Below, piece by piece: positions 45,801 to 55,882 of a stretch of 64,000 nucleotides of DNA. How positions within the stretch are numbered: the stretch's first letter is position 1; every line of letters starts with the position of its first letter. Source of the DNA: Planctomycetota bacterium (GTDB lineage Bacteria > Planctomycetota > UBA1135 > GCA-002686595); the NCBI GenBank assembly GCA_014238415.1, contig JABABA010000007.1:62001-126000 (forward strand), read 5' to 3'. The position numbers and the translations under genes were made by a program. The notes below the pieces were generated by a model. The model had not been told where the DNA came from. It worked only from the letters and a program-made list of their open reading frames with translations, and made no database searches.

Positions 45801-46382
45801 GTTCTCGGCCCAGATGTCCAGGTTCTGACCCTCGATCAGGTCCATTGCGATGTAGTGAATGTGCCCATCCACCCCCACATCATGCACACCAACGATGTGC
45901 TCGTGCCCAAGTCGAGCGGCTGTGGATGCTTCTCGGTGGAAACGCTCGATGCGTGCCCGAGTTGTGGCTGGAGTCTCCGACAACACCTTGAGCGCCACAT
46001 GCTTGAGCAGGTCCTGATGTATCGCGCGATAGACGCGGCCCCAGGAGCCTTCACCAATGGCCTCCACGAGCAAGTAGCGGCCCACGCAACGGCCACCCAA
46101 AGACTCCAGATCTCCAAGGTGATGGAAGATGCGAAGAACCTCCCCAACATCCAGCAAGCCCTCGGCCTCGACCACCTGCCATGCCCTGCCCTGAGATTCG
46201 GCGCCCCCGCAATTGGCCAGCACACCATCAATGACCACCGAGTCCAGCAGCTCCAGTTCCTTGGCGGCGTGCAAGAAGCTCTCATCACTCACGGGAGGCG
46301 GCGTGCCCACGCCCATGCCCACTTCGTGCAAGAACAGATCGCCCAAGAACTCATGCAGGCCCGTTTCGTCCTGTGTGCTCAT
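42825..46382 (-). CDS. Transmembrane Ser/Thr protein kinase with TPR-like C-terminus
   Basis: 1185 residues. Residues 1-100 form an acidic N-terminal region; the kinase domain (about 102-345) has GEGSWGRVY (110-118), Lys132 in ALKVL, HRDLKPANIL with catalytic Asp223, DFGLA (241-245) and GTPRYMAPEQ. A single helix at about 365-383 follows. The rest, about 790 residues, is alpha-helical and TPR-like, outside the membrane. Overlaps the sigma-factor gene by ATGA. This sigma-kinase pairing is characteristic of Planctomycetota, where the kinase is thought to regulate the sigma factor. All catalytic residues are present. Confidence 0.92.
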   Translation of the reverse strand: MSTQDETGLHEFLGDLFLHEVGMGVGTPPPVSDESFLHAAKELELLDSVVIDGVLANCGGAESQGRAWQVVEAEGLLDVGEVLRIFHHLGDLESLGGRCVGRYLLVEAIGEGSWGRVYRAIHQDLLKHVALKVLSETPATTRARIERFHREASTAARLGHEHIVGVHDVGVDGHIHYIAMDLIEGQNLDIWAENRSLDERLKVLAKVARAVGYAHQNGVLHRDLKPANILVRPGGEPVLVDFGLARALDDERMTADGALLGTPRYMAPEQERGEIDSVDARADVYALGVILEELVGDAASGTDVTQHVGALTKVIARCKESEARWRYENGNALAEDVERALAGESVATGRPGAMAKLAYRARRRPLVSALLVASLLGLVLAGRGLSVMWEGNRRLQLAGEVQSAYHQLQAGLKPLVLRAENLRYNQTQPGQRESLLADVDALLSDFPDQSGVSEAYRCWVGWLSGEDDASDRLAAARTSYPHNPFPHLVKAWIHLRRYAELADWPGTTGGISIQRVRTPVPLLRPRSIEAMEGHLSAAGEALGQARTSQIWEQVSALDWVAEMCAGFEAYIRQDYSTAIEKLEGLDAHADLTMEAKLVLALAYCQNDDKAGAFSALNQLLDVLPQHVVVRRALSAWHRERAQSLMHEGQDARENLLAAKELLRGLSADPEHDPGLAMIELHLYFAEAKLDLDASATLERAWQATERALEEHGDDYRLLANRAQMRQARGKDPNPLAAALEDLLDAQSLQQGDYTLELMEMGVRLMQAKALTRAGESAQEAFGDLRKRLDAALEHWGPDGQLYYYRASLAILQISALGSRGEATVPHYESALADLRAAIAGDRDFQEATFLLLWLGFFLPPELALDSAEVLALEEGLRGATPEGRLSGAWEQFLVTGFSGLARSQESGPVAASYAKTAVRALEHLVLQSPQDPERRLKAGRGHLEVARHDLIGVRGHVESALEMFALASQQDPEIGPAWRELALCHSLLAEMGGGASHPLEASERLARECVQLAREAGDRSRVLDLITARAGIRAGAFPDEVPQLDGPDDSLRSALGLMRAAAAWNLLQEHLPQDQTQLALGMLLWLHDVKGVDLECTRLLVLGYHRLERGGEALAACAKLPSNDPLVLAIQVHWGSPEAAKDAREALGSVSGAEGGPYFRAVLGAQGPNPTPSSPEQEPEFQENP

Positions 46383-47107
46383 GAGCCAAACACCTCCCTG
46401 ATTTCATTGACCAGTTCCTCTTCCCCGGAAATCCCGTCGCGGAGGTGGTCAAGAATGCGTTTCCGAAAACGCACGCGCATATCTGCCAGCAGGTTTTTGA
46501 CATCGTGAGGACCCAGACCAAACTGCCGCTGCAGCTGGGCATAGCTGGGTCGCCGCCCCGCCTGCTCGCCGCTATAGAACGCATGGAATAACTCGTACTG
46601 CAGGGGTTTGCTACGTCGTTCGCAATCACTACGTAGATCCTCCAGAACCCGGCGCACGATGGATCGCATCAGTTCCCGATCAAAGGCGCGCTCGGGAGAA
46701 TCATCCGTGCATGGGGGCTGGTCCTCAATCGCCTCCAGCTCTGCCAGGGGAATCACGCTTTCGGCTCCACCACGCACCCTGGCACTCTCCCTGCGCCGCG
46801 CATTGAGCACAAAGTTGCGCAGGGTGGCCTTGACGTAGGCTCGAAAGGAGCCGCGCTCGGGGGAAACCTCCCGCAAGGGGGCCTCGCTCAAGAGGGCCGC
46901 AAAATACTCCTGGGTCAAATCGGCTGCCTCCCAATGGGGCGAGCTCCAATCCCTACGCAACTGCCAATAGACCGGCCGCCAGTAGACCTGAATCAAGCGC
47001 TCCAATGCCGCTCGCCTGGCCTCGGCCTTGCTCCCCTGCGCGCCACGAATGATCGTCCAGGCCGTGGCCGGAAAATTGCGAGACATTGTGCCTGACGCCT
47101 TGTTCAT
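46379..47107 (-). CDS. ECF-type RNA polymerase sigma factor (kinase-linked)
   Basis: 242 residues (start at 47107; ATG at 47086 is possible). Sigma region 2 shows AALERLIQVYWRPVYWQLRRD and DLTQEYFAALL; region 4 shows PSYAQLQRQFGLGPHDVKNLL, a helix-turn-helix. The linker between the two is unusually long and acidic (about 85 residues). It lacks an anti-sigma neighbour; the kinase overlapping at the 3' end replaces it, as in ECF sigma factors associated with Ser/Thr kinases. Target promoters cannot be predicted. Confidence 0.88.
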   Translation of the reverse strand: MNKASGTMSRNFPATAWTIIRGAQGSKAEARRAALERLIQVYWRPVYWQLRRDWSSPHWEAADLTQEYFAALLSEAPLREVSPERGSFRAYVKATLRNFVLNARRRESARVRGGAESVIPLAELEAIEDQPPCTDDSPERAFDRELMRSIVRRVLEDLRSDCERRSKPLQYELFHAFYSGEQAGRRPSYAQLQRQFGLGPHDVKNLLADMRVRFRKRILDHLRDGISGEEELVNEIREVFGS

Positions 47108-47184
47108 GGGAGCATCTCCAGAACCGCAGCCCTGGAACCATGATTCTACTCAAAGGTCGCCGGAACAAGTTCGGGCACGAGGCC

Positions 47185-48962
<1,778 letters not shown>

Positions 48963-49077
48963 GGCTAGCTTTGAGGGCCTGAGTCTAACCACAAAGTGCC
49001 CCGCCAAAAAACCCCTGGAAGGGATCCGGCGAAGCTGCAGACACCCTCTTCCACAATGGGACCCAGAAGGGCATCCT

Positions 49078-50304
49078 GTGCCCGTGAGTTCAACCGCAGC
49101 CGCCGAACATCTTGTCATTGGAGCAGGCGTTGTTGGTCTGGCCTGCGCTAGGGCCCTCCAGCAAGAAGGCGCGGGGTCAGTGCTGGTCATCGAAGCCGAG
49201 GAGCGAGTCGCAGCCCACCAATCCGGCCACAATTCAGGTGTGATCCACTCGGGCCTCTACTATCGGCCCGGTTCCCTCAAAGCCAGACTGTGCACCCAGG
49301 GACGCACCGAGTTGCTCGAATTCTGCGCCCAGCATGAGGTTCCCCATCAAATCACTGGCAAGGTCGTGGTCGCCACCAATCAACGAGAATGCCAGGCCCT
49401 GGCTGAACTGGCTCGCCGAGGAAAGGCGAACGGCCTCACAGGCATCGAACATCTGGGCCCCGATGGAATCCGCGAGCACGAGCCTCATGCGCAGGGCATG
49501 GAAGGCCTGTATGTCCCCCAGACCGGCATCGCAGATTTTCGCGCCCTAGCCAAGGCCCTTGCCCGCGCAATCGAAGAGGCCGGGGGAGAGGTGCGCCTGA
49601 CCGTGACGGCGGGCAAGCTGCGCCAAGAAAACAACCTCTGGCAAGTAGAGACCAACCAAGGACTCCTGCGGGCCCGCAAGCTGATCAACTGTGGCGGAGC
49701 CTGGGCGGATCGCATCGCCCGAGCCGCCGGCGCGCGCCCGCGCATTCGCATCGTCCCCTTCCGTGGCGAATACCACACCCTGGCTCCCGGAGCCCAGCAT
49801 CTGGTACGCAATCTGATCTATCCCGTACCCGACCCACGGTTCCCCTTCCTTGGAGTGCACCTGACGCGCATGATTGCGGGGGGAATCGAAGCGGGCCCAA
49901 ACGCAGTGCTCGCTTTCTCCCGGGCCGGCTATCGCTGGAGAGATGTCTCCGCCCGGGATCTGCTGGAGACCTTGAGCTTCCCGGGCAGTTGGAAACTCTT
50001 CGCCCGTCACCTCAAAACCGGTCTGGGGGAGGTGCAGCGCTCACTTTCGCGCGCAGCCTTCGCCAAGGCCCTCAAGCGCCTGGTGCCAGAACTTGAGGAG
50101 CAGGACCTGATCTCCGCGGGCAGCGGCGTACGAGCACAGGCCCTGGGACGGGACGGGGTTCTGGTGGATGACTTTCAATTCGAAGAGGGCCCGAACGCCT
50201 TGCACGTTCTTTCGGCTCCCTCCCCCGCAGCAACTGCCAGTCTAGCCATCGGCAGAGAAATCGCCAGGCGCGCGCTGGACCTAGGACACAACTCTTCTCC
50301 CTGA
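49078..50304 (+). CDS. lhgO: L-2-hydroxyglutarate oxidase/dehydrogenase
   Basis: 408 residues, GTG at 49078 (GTG at 49084 is nearly equal). FAD loop LVIGAGVVGLACARALQQEG; QSGHNSGVIHSGLYYRPGS and PFRGEYHTLAP are specific marks of the L2HG oxidase family. It oxidises L-2-hydroxyglutarate to 2-oxoglutarate. No csiD-type glutarate hydroxylase is adjacent, so a general metabolite-repair role is as likely as participation in lysine degradation. Confidence 0.9.
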   Translation: MPVSSTAAAEHLVIGAGVVGLACARALQQEGAGSVLVIEAEERVAAHQSGHNSGVIHSGLYYRPGSLKARLCTQGRTELLEFCAQHEVPHQITGKVVVATNQRECQALAELARRGKANGLTGIEHLGPDGIREHEPHAQGMEGLYVPQTGIADFRALAKALARAIEEAGGEVRLTVTAGKLRQENNLWQVETNQGLLRARKLINCGGAWADRIARAAGARPRIRIVPFRGEYHTLAPGAQHLVRNLIYPVPDPRFPFLGVHLTRMIAGGIEAGPNAVLAFSRAGYRWRDVSARDLLETLSFPGSWKLFARHLKTGLGEVQRSLSRAAFAKALKRLVPELEEQDLISAGSGVRAQALGRDGVLVDDFQFEEGPNALHVLSAPSPAATASLAIGREIARRALDLGHNSSP

Positions 50305-50311
50305 ATCCGCC

Positions 50312-51157
50312 CTATTGGCCGTAGCTGCTGGGCAGATGCACGCGGAAGAGGTCGTTGTCTGTGGCCAAGAATGCCATTCGTCCCTTCGAACCTCCCACAG
50401 CAATCGCGGTCACGGGAGCTCCGAGATCCCACACCTGCCGGGTCTTGCCGGCTCGAGTGTAACGTTGAACGTGGTTACCAAGTCCCAGCAAGAGTGCGCC
50501 CTCATGGTCAACTCCCATGGCGGCAGGAGATGATTTGAGGGCAAAGCACTGCCAGGGTGCGCCTTTGGGCTGGCCATCAGCACTCAATTCCAAAGCCCAG
50601 ACCCCTGACTGCCCTGCCAGGCCCAAGAACAATTGGTGGCCGCTGACCAAGAGACAGTTGGCCGAAGCAGGAATCGGTACGGCCTCCAGGCGTCCATCTG
50701 TACTCAAGTGCAGCAACGCCCCTCCTACGTCGAGCAAGAACACTGCACCAGAGGAATGGACGGCGAGGCCCCGCGAATCTCCCAATGGAGTCCCCCGAAA
50801 AGTAGCTGCAAGCACAGCCCCAGGAGTCCCATTGCGATCAAAACGCATGATGCGGCCTTGTGCGCTGTCGGCCAGGATCAAGTTGGTACCTTCGATGCCA
50901 AGTGCGGTAAAAAAACGATCGCGCGGACCGAGCTTGACCGGCGGACGGCCTTGAACCCATTTCTCCAAGCCGGATTTCCGCGAGGCAATCCAAAGGGCCG
51001 CATCCTCTGCTGCCCAGCCGATGGCGGTCACCCCCCCCAATCGGCCCAGAAACAGGTTGGGGGCTTGGGTGCGCTCGGTCACCACCCGCTCGCCAATCAT
51101 GGCGCAGCCAGACCCAAGGAAGAGGGCCGCGAGGAGGGTCTGAGGCAGGAGCTTCAT
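50312..51157 (-). CDS. Putative lipoprotein with NHL-like beta-propeller
   Basis: 281 residues from the ATG at 51157. Signal peptide ends in LFLGSGC (Cys18), a weak lipobox. Repeats of the type DSAQGRIMRFDRNGTPGAV, VFLLDVGGALLHLSTDGRL and LLGLGNHVQRYTRAGKTRQ point to a beta-propeller like NHL or SMP-30 proteins. Convergent with lhgO (7-base gap). Function unknown. Confidence 0.65.
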   Translation of the reverse strand: MKLLPQTLLAALFLGSGCAMIGERVVTERTQAPNLFLGRLGGVTAIGWAAEDAALWIASRKSGLEKWVQGRPPVKLGPRDRFFTALGIEGTNLILADSAQGRIMRFDRNGTPGAVLAATFRGTPLGDSRGLAVHSSGAVFLLDVGGALLHLSTDGRLEAVPIPASANCLLVSGHQLFLGLAGQSGVWALELSADGQPKGAPWQCFALKSSPAAMGVDHEGALLLGLGNHVQRYTRAGKTRQVWDLGAPVTAIAVGGSKGRMAFLATDNDLFRVHLPSSYGQ

Positions 51158-51454
51158 GGCAGGATTGATGCGTGCGAGCCGGTTGTCGGGGTCAGATGGG
51201 ACTGGAAGGCGGGTGCCCGTGGACCAAGGATGCCCCATTCTATGTCAGGCAGCATGGGAAAGTGACGGCAAACCAAGGGATAGAGGGACCTCGGACCCTT
51301 GCAAGGGGGTTTTTCTTGAACCGTAAGGCGCGTGTATCCGGAGTGCGTCCGGGCCCCACACGGCCAGAAGACTTCCTCCCCCGCTGCTGTTCAATTCCCT
51401 AGCCTAGATGTAGGCAGTGCCCCTTCCGGGCCCGCCCATACCAGGACAACAACT

Positions 51455-53575
51455 ATGCGCAAAGCCATCTTCCTGTTCGTGGCCGCACTAGGCGGCAGTG
51501 TCGTTCTCGCCAGCTTCGCTGGAGCCCAGGGCTGCTGAGGCCCCGCCAGTGGACCCGCCGGTGGCGGGTACAAAGGTCCGGCATCGGGCGGTCGTGCACC
51601 CCGCGCCCCCTCTGGAGGCGCCTCGCGTCCCCGCGGCGATGGCGGTGCCCAAGGCCCCAACACGCCCGGCGGCTGGGGCAAGCCAGCAAGCACCCCGCGC
51701 ATACCCTGGCTGCCTACACCAGACAACCCGTTCACCGTGGGCGAAGGCGAGCAGGTATCCGACCCCACCGCCTGGCAGCTTTGGTGGTCCAACAACAAGG
51801 ACCGCTACCTGCACTTCGCCAACATCGACACAGGCGCCTCGCGCACAAGCGGCGACTCCTGGTACCTGGGCAAGGGTGAAAAGCACAATCGCATTGGCGG
51901 TCGCTTGACCCCTCTGATGATCCAAGAGGATCTGGTCCCGCAGCTACAAAAAGGCATCGAAGTAGGTGGATCAAACGAATATGTCAAGGCAGCCGTGCTG
52001 GCCCTGGGCAAGATCGGTGGCGAAGCAAACTTTGCAACCTTCGATTATCTGATTCGCTTCTTCCTGTCTGAGGGCGAGCCCGATCTGAACAACACCGCCG
52101 CATTCTCCCTGGGAGTGTTGGCGGACGATCGCAACCTGGAGTACCTGACCGAACTGGCCCGGGGCTCTGAGGTAGCTACTGAAAGCCTCAAGGGCAAACA
52201 AGTACCGATCGAAATGCGCGCCTTTGCCACCTATGGCCTGGGCGTGATGGCCGCGCGGAGCGATGACCCTGAGCTTCGACGCAACGTAGTCGCCACCCTG
52301 GTGCAGTTGCTGGAAGAAGAGAACAGCAGGAACGATCTGCAAGTTGCAGCGATGGTCGCCATGAGCTTGGCTCCCCTGCCCTTCGACGCCGAAGCAGAAG
52401 TATGCATCTGTGGCACCTGCAAAGTGGACGGAGCCAGCGAGCATTACCAAGCGCAGGTGACCTACCTGATGCGCTACTTCACTGCCGACCGCGAGTTCGA
52501 CGCCACGGTGCGCGCCCACACGGCGACCACCTTGGGACGACTGGTGGCCCATGGACAGGTGGAAGCGCCCGAGTCCATGCGCAGCGCCCTGTCCGAGATC
52601 AAAGGCGGCGTAGCCGACATTCTGATCGAGTCCCTGCAGCGCTACGCCAGACAACCCGCCATCGTCCAGGAAAGCGCCGTGATGGCCCTCGGCCTTGCCG
52701 GCGATGCGGACGACGACGATGTCGACCGTTGGATCCGTCACGAGCTAGCCAAGCAGGCAGGCCACGGGGATCCCCTGGCCAAGCGCTTTGCCCTGATGGC
52801 GCTCGCCGAAGCGGGCAGCCGCAAGGGACAGGGCGAAGACCCCTGGAGCGGAACCAGCAAGACCCGTGCGGAATTGATGCAGCGCCTTTCGCGCGGCAAC
52901 AAGGCTGAACGCGCCTGGGCCGGTCTGGCTCTGGGTGTCTTTGGTTATCACTTGGACGCCATGGCCCAGGACCTTGAATCTGGCGTGGACCGTGCACTGA
53001 TGCACGCTGCGAAGAAAGCCCGCACGGCGGACGACTTGGGCGCTCTGGCCCTGGCCCTCGGCTTGCGACGCACCATCGATGCGGAATCAATGCTGCTGAA
53101 GAAGGTAGAGAACCTGAAAGATCCCGCCGCCCGCGGTCACGCGGCCCTGGCGCTGGGTCTGATGGAATCCCGCAGCTCGATCGAGAGCCTGCAGGAGTTG
53201 CTCTCCACCGAAGACCTGAACCCGACCCTGCAAGCCCGCTGTGGTTTGGCACTGGGCATCCTGGGTGACAGCAATGTGGTCGAGACCCTGGTGGCCAAGC
53301 TGAAGAGTAGCGAAAGCATCGATGAACAGGCAGCCATCGCCCAAGCCCTCGGCTTCCTGGGCGACAAGCGTTCCATTGATGCATTGGCAGAACTGATGCT
53401 CGACACGGATGCGGGCTATGTGAAGTCCAGGGACAATGCGGTGGTGGCCTTGAGCTTCCTCGCTGATGCCCAGATGACCCCTTGGCGTTCCCTGCTGGCC
53501 CACGGATGCAACTACCGCGCCGAAACGCCGACTCTGACAAGCCGCGACGGCAAGGGCGTACTCGACCTTCCCTGA
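51455..53575 (+). CDS. Secreted HEAT-repeat protein with in-frame UGA (selenoprotein candidate)
   Basis: The ATG at 51455 opens a clear signal peptide (MRKAIFLFVAALGGSVVLAS then FAGAQGC). The next codon is TGA (51536-51538), and the same frame then continues without another stop to 53575: a Gly/Pro-rich linker, WQLWWSNNKDRYLHF, and about 500 residues of HEAT repeats (VKAAVLALGKIGG, AALALGLMESR and similar). Full reading gives 706 residues with position 28 recoded. No ATG exists between the TGA and GTG 51737, and starting there would lose the signal and linker. Options are selenocysteine, nonsense mutation or sequencing error. An internal CICGTC motif could bind a metal. Confidence 0.7.
51536..51579 (+). 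promoter_or_regulatory. UGA codon with downstream SECIS-like hairpin
   Basis: The UGA at 51536-51538 is followed after 21 bases by a hairpin's apical loop: CCCGCC (51554-51559), loop GGT, GGCGGG (51563-51568), with GGA (51551-51553) and TCC (51577-51579) able to extend it. A loop beginning with G at this distance is compatible with published bacterial SECIS rules as I recall them. The region is GC-rich and encodes Gly/Pro repeats, so a chance hairpin is quite possible. Confidence 0.35.
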
Positions 53576-53599
53576 GGGTTGACTGACCCAAGAACCAGC

Positions 53600-53632
53600 G
53601 AGCCCCGGCAATCCTTGTGATTGCCGGGGCTC
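53600..53632. terminator. Strong bidirectional hairpin terminator
   Basis: A perfect 14-base stem (53600-53613 with 53619-53632, starting GAGCCCCGGCAATC) with a 5-base loop lies between the convergent HEAT gene (stop 53575) and DUF5916 gene (stop 53684). There is no T-run, but the position and strength fit a shared terminator. Confidence 0.75.
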
Positions 53633-53683
53633 ACTGCGTTGAATGCCGAGCGAACCCCAACATCTCAAGAGGCAACCGCCCCC

Positions 53684-55882
53684 CTAGAAACGCACGGACC
53701 AGGAGAGCTTGACCGCCAGGGCCTGCTCCCGACGCTCGAAAGAATCGAGGCCATCCTTCGTCCAACCGCCCTGCCCCACGAGAAACAGGTTCTGCCCTGG
53801 AGCCAGGATCCAGCGCACGCGGCTCTGGAAGCCCAGGTCTTCACTCTCGGTGTCATACTGAACAAGGTTCTTCCAGGACAGATCCGGAGTGAAGGAGAAG
53901 TCCAGGTCCAACGAAGCCGCCTGAGCGCTGAACTCTCCGCTGGGTACGCGCCCAGCGGCATCGCTCCAGGAAAACCCGAGTCGGTAATGGGGTCCTGGAA
54001 TGACCAGGGGCGTCACACTCCAACGCACCATGTGGCCCCCATAAAGGTCGCCCCACTCCAACTCAAGGTCGCCCAGGTAATCCCGCCGGTCGTTGCTCTC
54101 AAGGGTCACAAAGTGACGTGTCATCTCGTGCCGACCCGGCGCAACCGGTACCCCGTCCGTCAGGTCGAAAGGGTCACTGATGTGCTCTACAATGCGGCGC
54201 ACTTCGTACTCCAATTCGTCTTCACTCTGGAACTCCAGGCCCAAGGGCTGAAGCGGCAGAGTCCAGCTGTCTTCTGTGCCCTCAAGATCACGGATCACAT
54301 CCAAGGACACGTTTGCCTCAAAGCTACGCAACCAACCCTGCTCGCCCAGCTGACGGTGAAAGTGGGTCTCCCAGCTCATGTCCCAGATCCCTGTGCGGCG
54401 TACAAATCCCAGGGCGGGGTCAAAGTCCTGCTCCACATGATTGAACCCGAACTCATGGCTCCACTCACGCGTACGCAGGTTGCCCTCCAACCCAAAAGCA
54501 CCGCCACGACGCGAAGCCTGGTCCTGCTCCTGTACTTCACTGAAAAGACCATAGAACCAGAGCGCCGCTGGCCTTCCCTCTCCAAGAAACTTCCCATCGG
54601 ACAGGCGCAGATCCAGCCCTGTGGTGGTTCCCTCGCCGCGGTCATCCGCCAGACCCCGAGTAGCGATCACCCCGATGCGGCTCTCCTCCCCAATACGCCG
54701 GGTCACTCTGGCCACTGAAAGATTCTTCTGGGGCACATCCGAACCTCCACCCCAGGCTTCCACCAGTACATCGAGCAACCCCACGGTCCAGTCACCCAGA
54801 CGCGCAGAGTACTTGCCTCCCGCTACGATTGGCACGGCCTGGCCCTGATCGTCCCTGCCAATGGTGCGGGAAAAGAAAGGCACCAGACTGCGGCGGTTGC
54901 TCGGGGCGCCGAACTGAAAGAGCCCCGCATCCTCCAAAAAGAAGCTGCGCTTCTCGGGGAAGAAGAGCGGAAAGCGTGTCAGATTGATGCGTCGCTCATC
55001 CACCTCAGTCTCGGCAAAGTCCGTGGCCAGGGTGATCCGCAAATTGGACTCCGGAGTCGGGCGCAAGGATACGTCACCTCCCATGGCAAGGGACCCGTTG
55101 GTGGTATGGCCCCCTGTCCGGTAAGGCACCATCAAATCCCCGCGCAAGTAGGGCACCACCTCAAGGCCCAGGCCCTGCTGCAGATCATGCAAGCCTCCCA
55201 GAAAGCCTCCGCCGCTGAGCAGAAAAAACCGATTGCCTTTGAAGGCCCCTGTCCAGCGCGCCTCTTCTCCGTTGGCCACACGCTTGCGCCGTAAGTTGAA
55301 GCCCCAGGAAGTAGCGCTGGAATCAAAAGCCAGGGTCTGGACGGGCAAGACAATTTCTGCTTCCCAGCCGCGCTCGGTGACTCGTGACTTGGCATCCCAG
55401 ACCCCATCCCAGCGCTTGTTGAAGCCTTGGCCTCCATCCGTGATCAGGGCATCTCCACGGGATCCGCCTGCAGTGATCTGAAACCAGTAAGCCGACTGAT
55501 GATCGCGGAAGGTATCGAACCACATCTCGACAACATCATCAAAACGCACAAAGGCGTCCCGATCCATCTGCCGGGCCCGCACCTGCGCAGGATCGTCGTG
55601 GCAGATAATGCCCACGTACAAAGTCTTTCCATCCTGAAGAAAATAGACCTCTGTAGCGCGGGAAGCCTCAGCGCCTTCTACAGGGCGTACCTGAGTCAAG
55701 GGACTGAGGGTGCTCGCGAGGGCCCACTCCTCTGAGTCAACTCGGCCGTCAAATTTGATTTCTTGCCCAGGTTCGAGCCGAGCCGCAAACACACGCTTGG
55801 CCCCGCCGATCTGCTCGTCCTGACCCAGGGCGAATCCAGCAAGCAACAGGGCGAGCACGAAAGAATGAACGACAGTCATCAT
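53684..55882 (-). CDS. DUF5916-type outer-membrane protein with carbohydrate-binding-like domain
   Basis: 732 residues; the ATG at 55882 overlaps the MFS stop (ATGA). Signal peptide VVHSFVLALLLAGFALGQ. Residues about 30-220 resemble a family 9 carbohydrate-binding module (FDGRVDSEEW, VYFLQDGKTLYVGIICHDD). Then comes the DUF5916 barrel-like region (GGDVSLRPTPESNLRITLATDFAETE, INLTRFPLFFPEKRSFFLE) with a C-terminal Phe. Typical of large outer-membrane proteins with unknown export or uptake roles. Confidence 0.82.
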   Translation of the reverse strand: MMTVVHSFVLALLLAGFALGQDEQIGGAKRVFAARLEPGQEIKFDGRVDSEEWALASTLSPLTQVRPVEGAEASRATEVYFLQDGKTLYVGIICHDDPAQVRARQMDRDAFVRFDDVVEMWFDTFRDHQSAYWFQITAGGSRGDALITDGGQGFNKRWDGVWDAKSRVTERGWEAEIVLPVQTLAFDSSATSWGFNLRRKRVANGEEARWTGAFKGNRFFLLSGGGFLGGLHDLQQGLGLEVVPYLRGDLMVPYRTGGHTTNGSLAMGGDVSLRPTPESNLRITLATDFAETEVDERRINLTRFPLFFPEKRSFFLEDAGLFQFGAPSNRRSLVPFFSRTIGRDDQGQAVPIVAGGKYSARLGDWTVGLLDVLVEAWGGGSDVPQKNLSVARVTRRIGEESRIGVIATRGLADDRGEGTTTGLDLRLSDGKFLGEGRPAALWFYGLFSEVQEQDQASRRGGAFGLEGNLRTREWSHEFGFNHVEQDFDPALGFVRRTGIWDMSWETHFHRQLGEQGWLRSFEANVSLDVIRDLEGTEDSWTLPLQPLGLEFQSEDELEYEVRRIVEHISDPFDLTDGVPVAPGRHEMTRHFVTLESNDRRDYLGDLELEWGDLYGGHMVRWSVTPLVIPGPHYRLGFSWSDAAGRVPSGEFSAQAASLDLDFSFTPDLSWKNLVQYDTESEDLGFQSRVRWILAPGQNLFLVGQGGWTKDGLDSFERREQALAVKLSWSVRF

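Noticed and set aside
44751..46508. Long open frame antisense to the kinase
   Set aside because: The kinase has all catalytic motifs on the minus strand; the antisense frame shows no recognisable domain.
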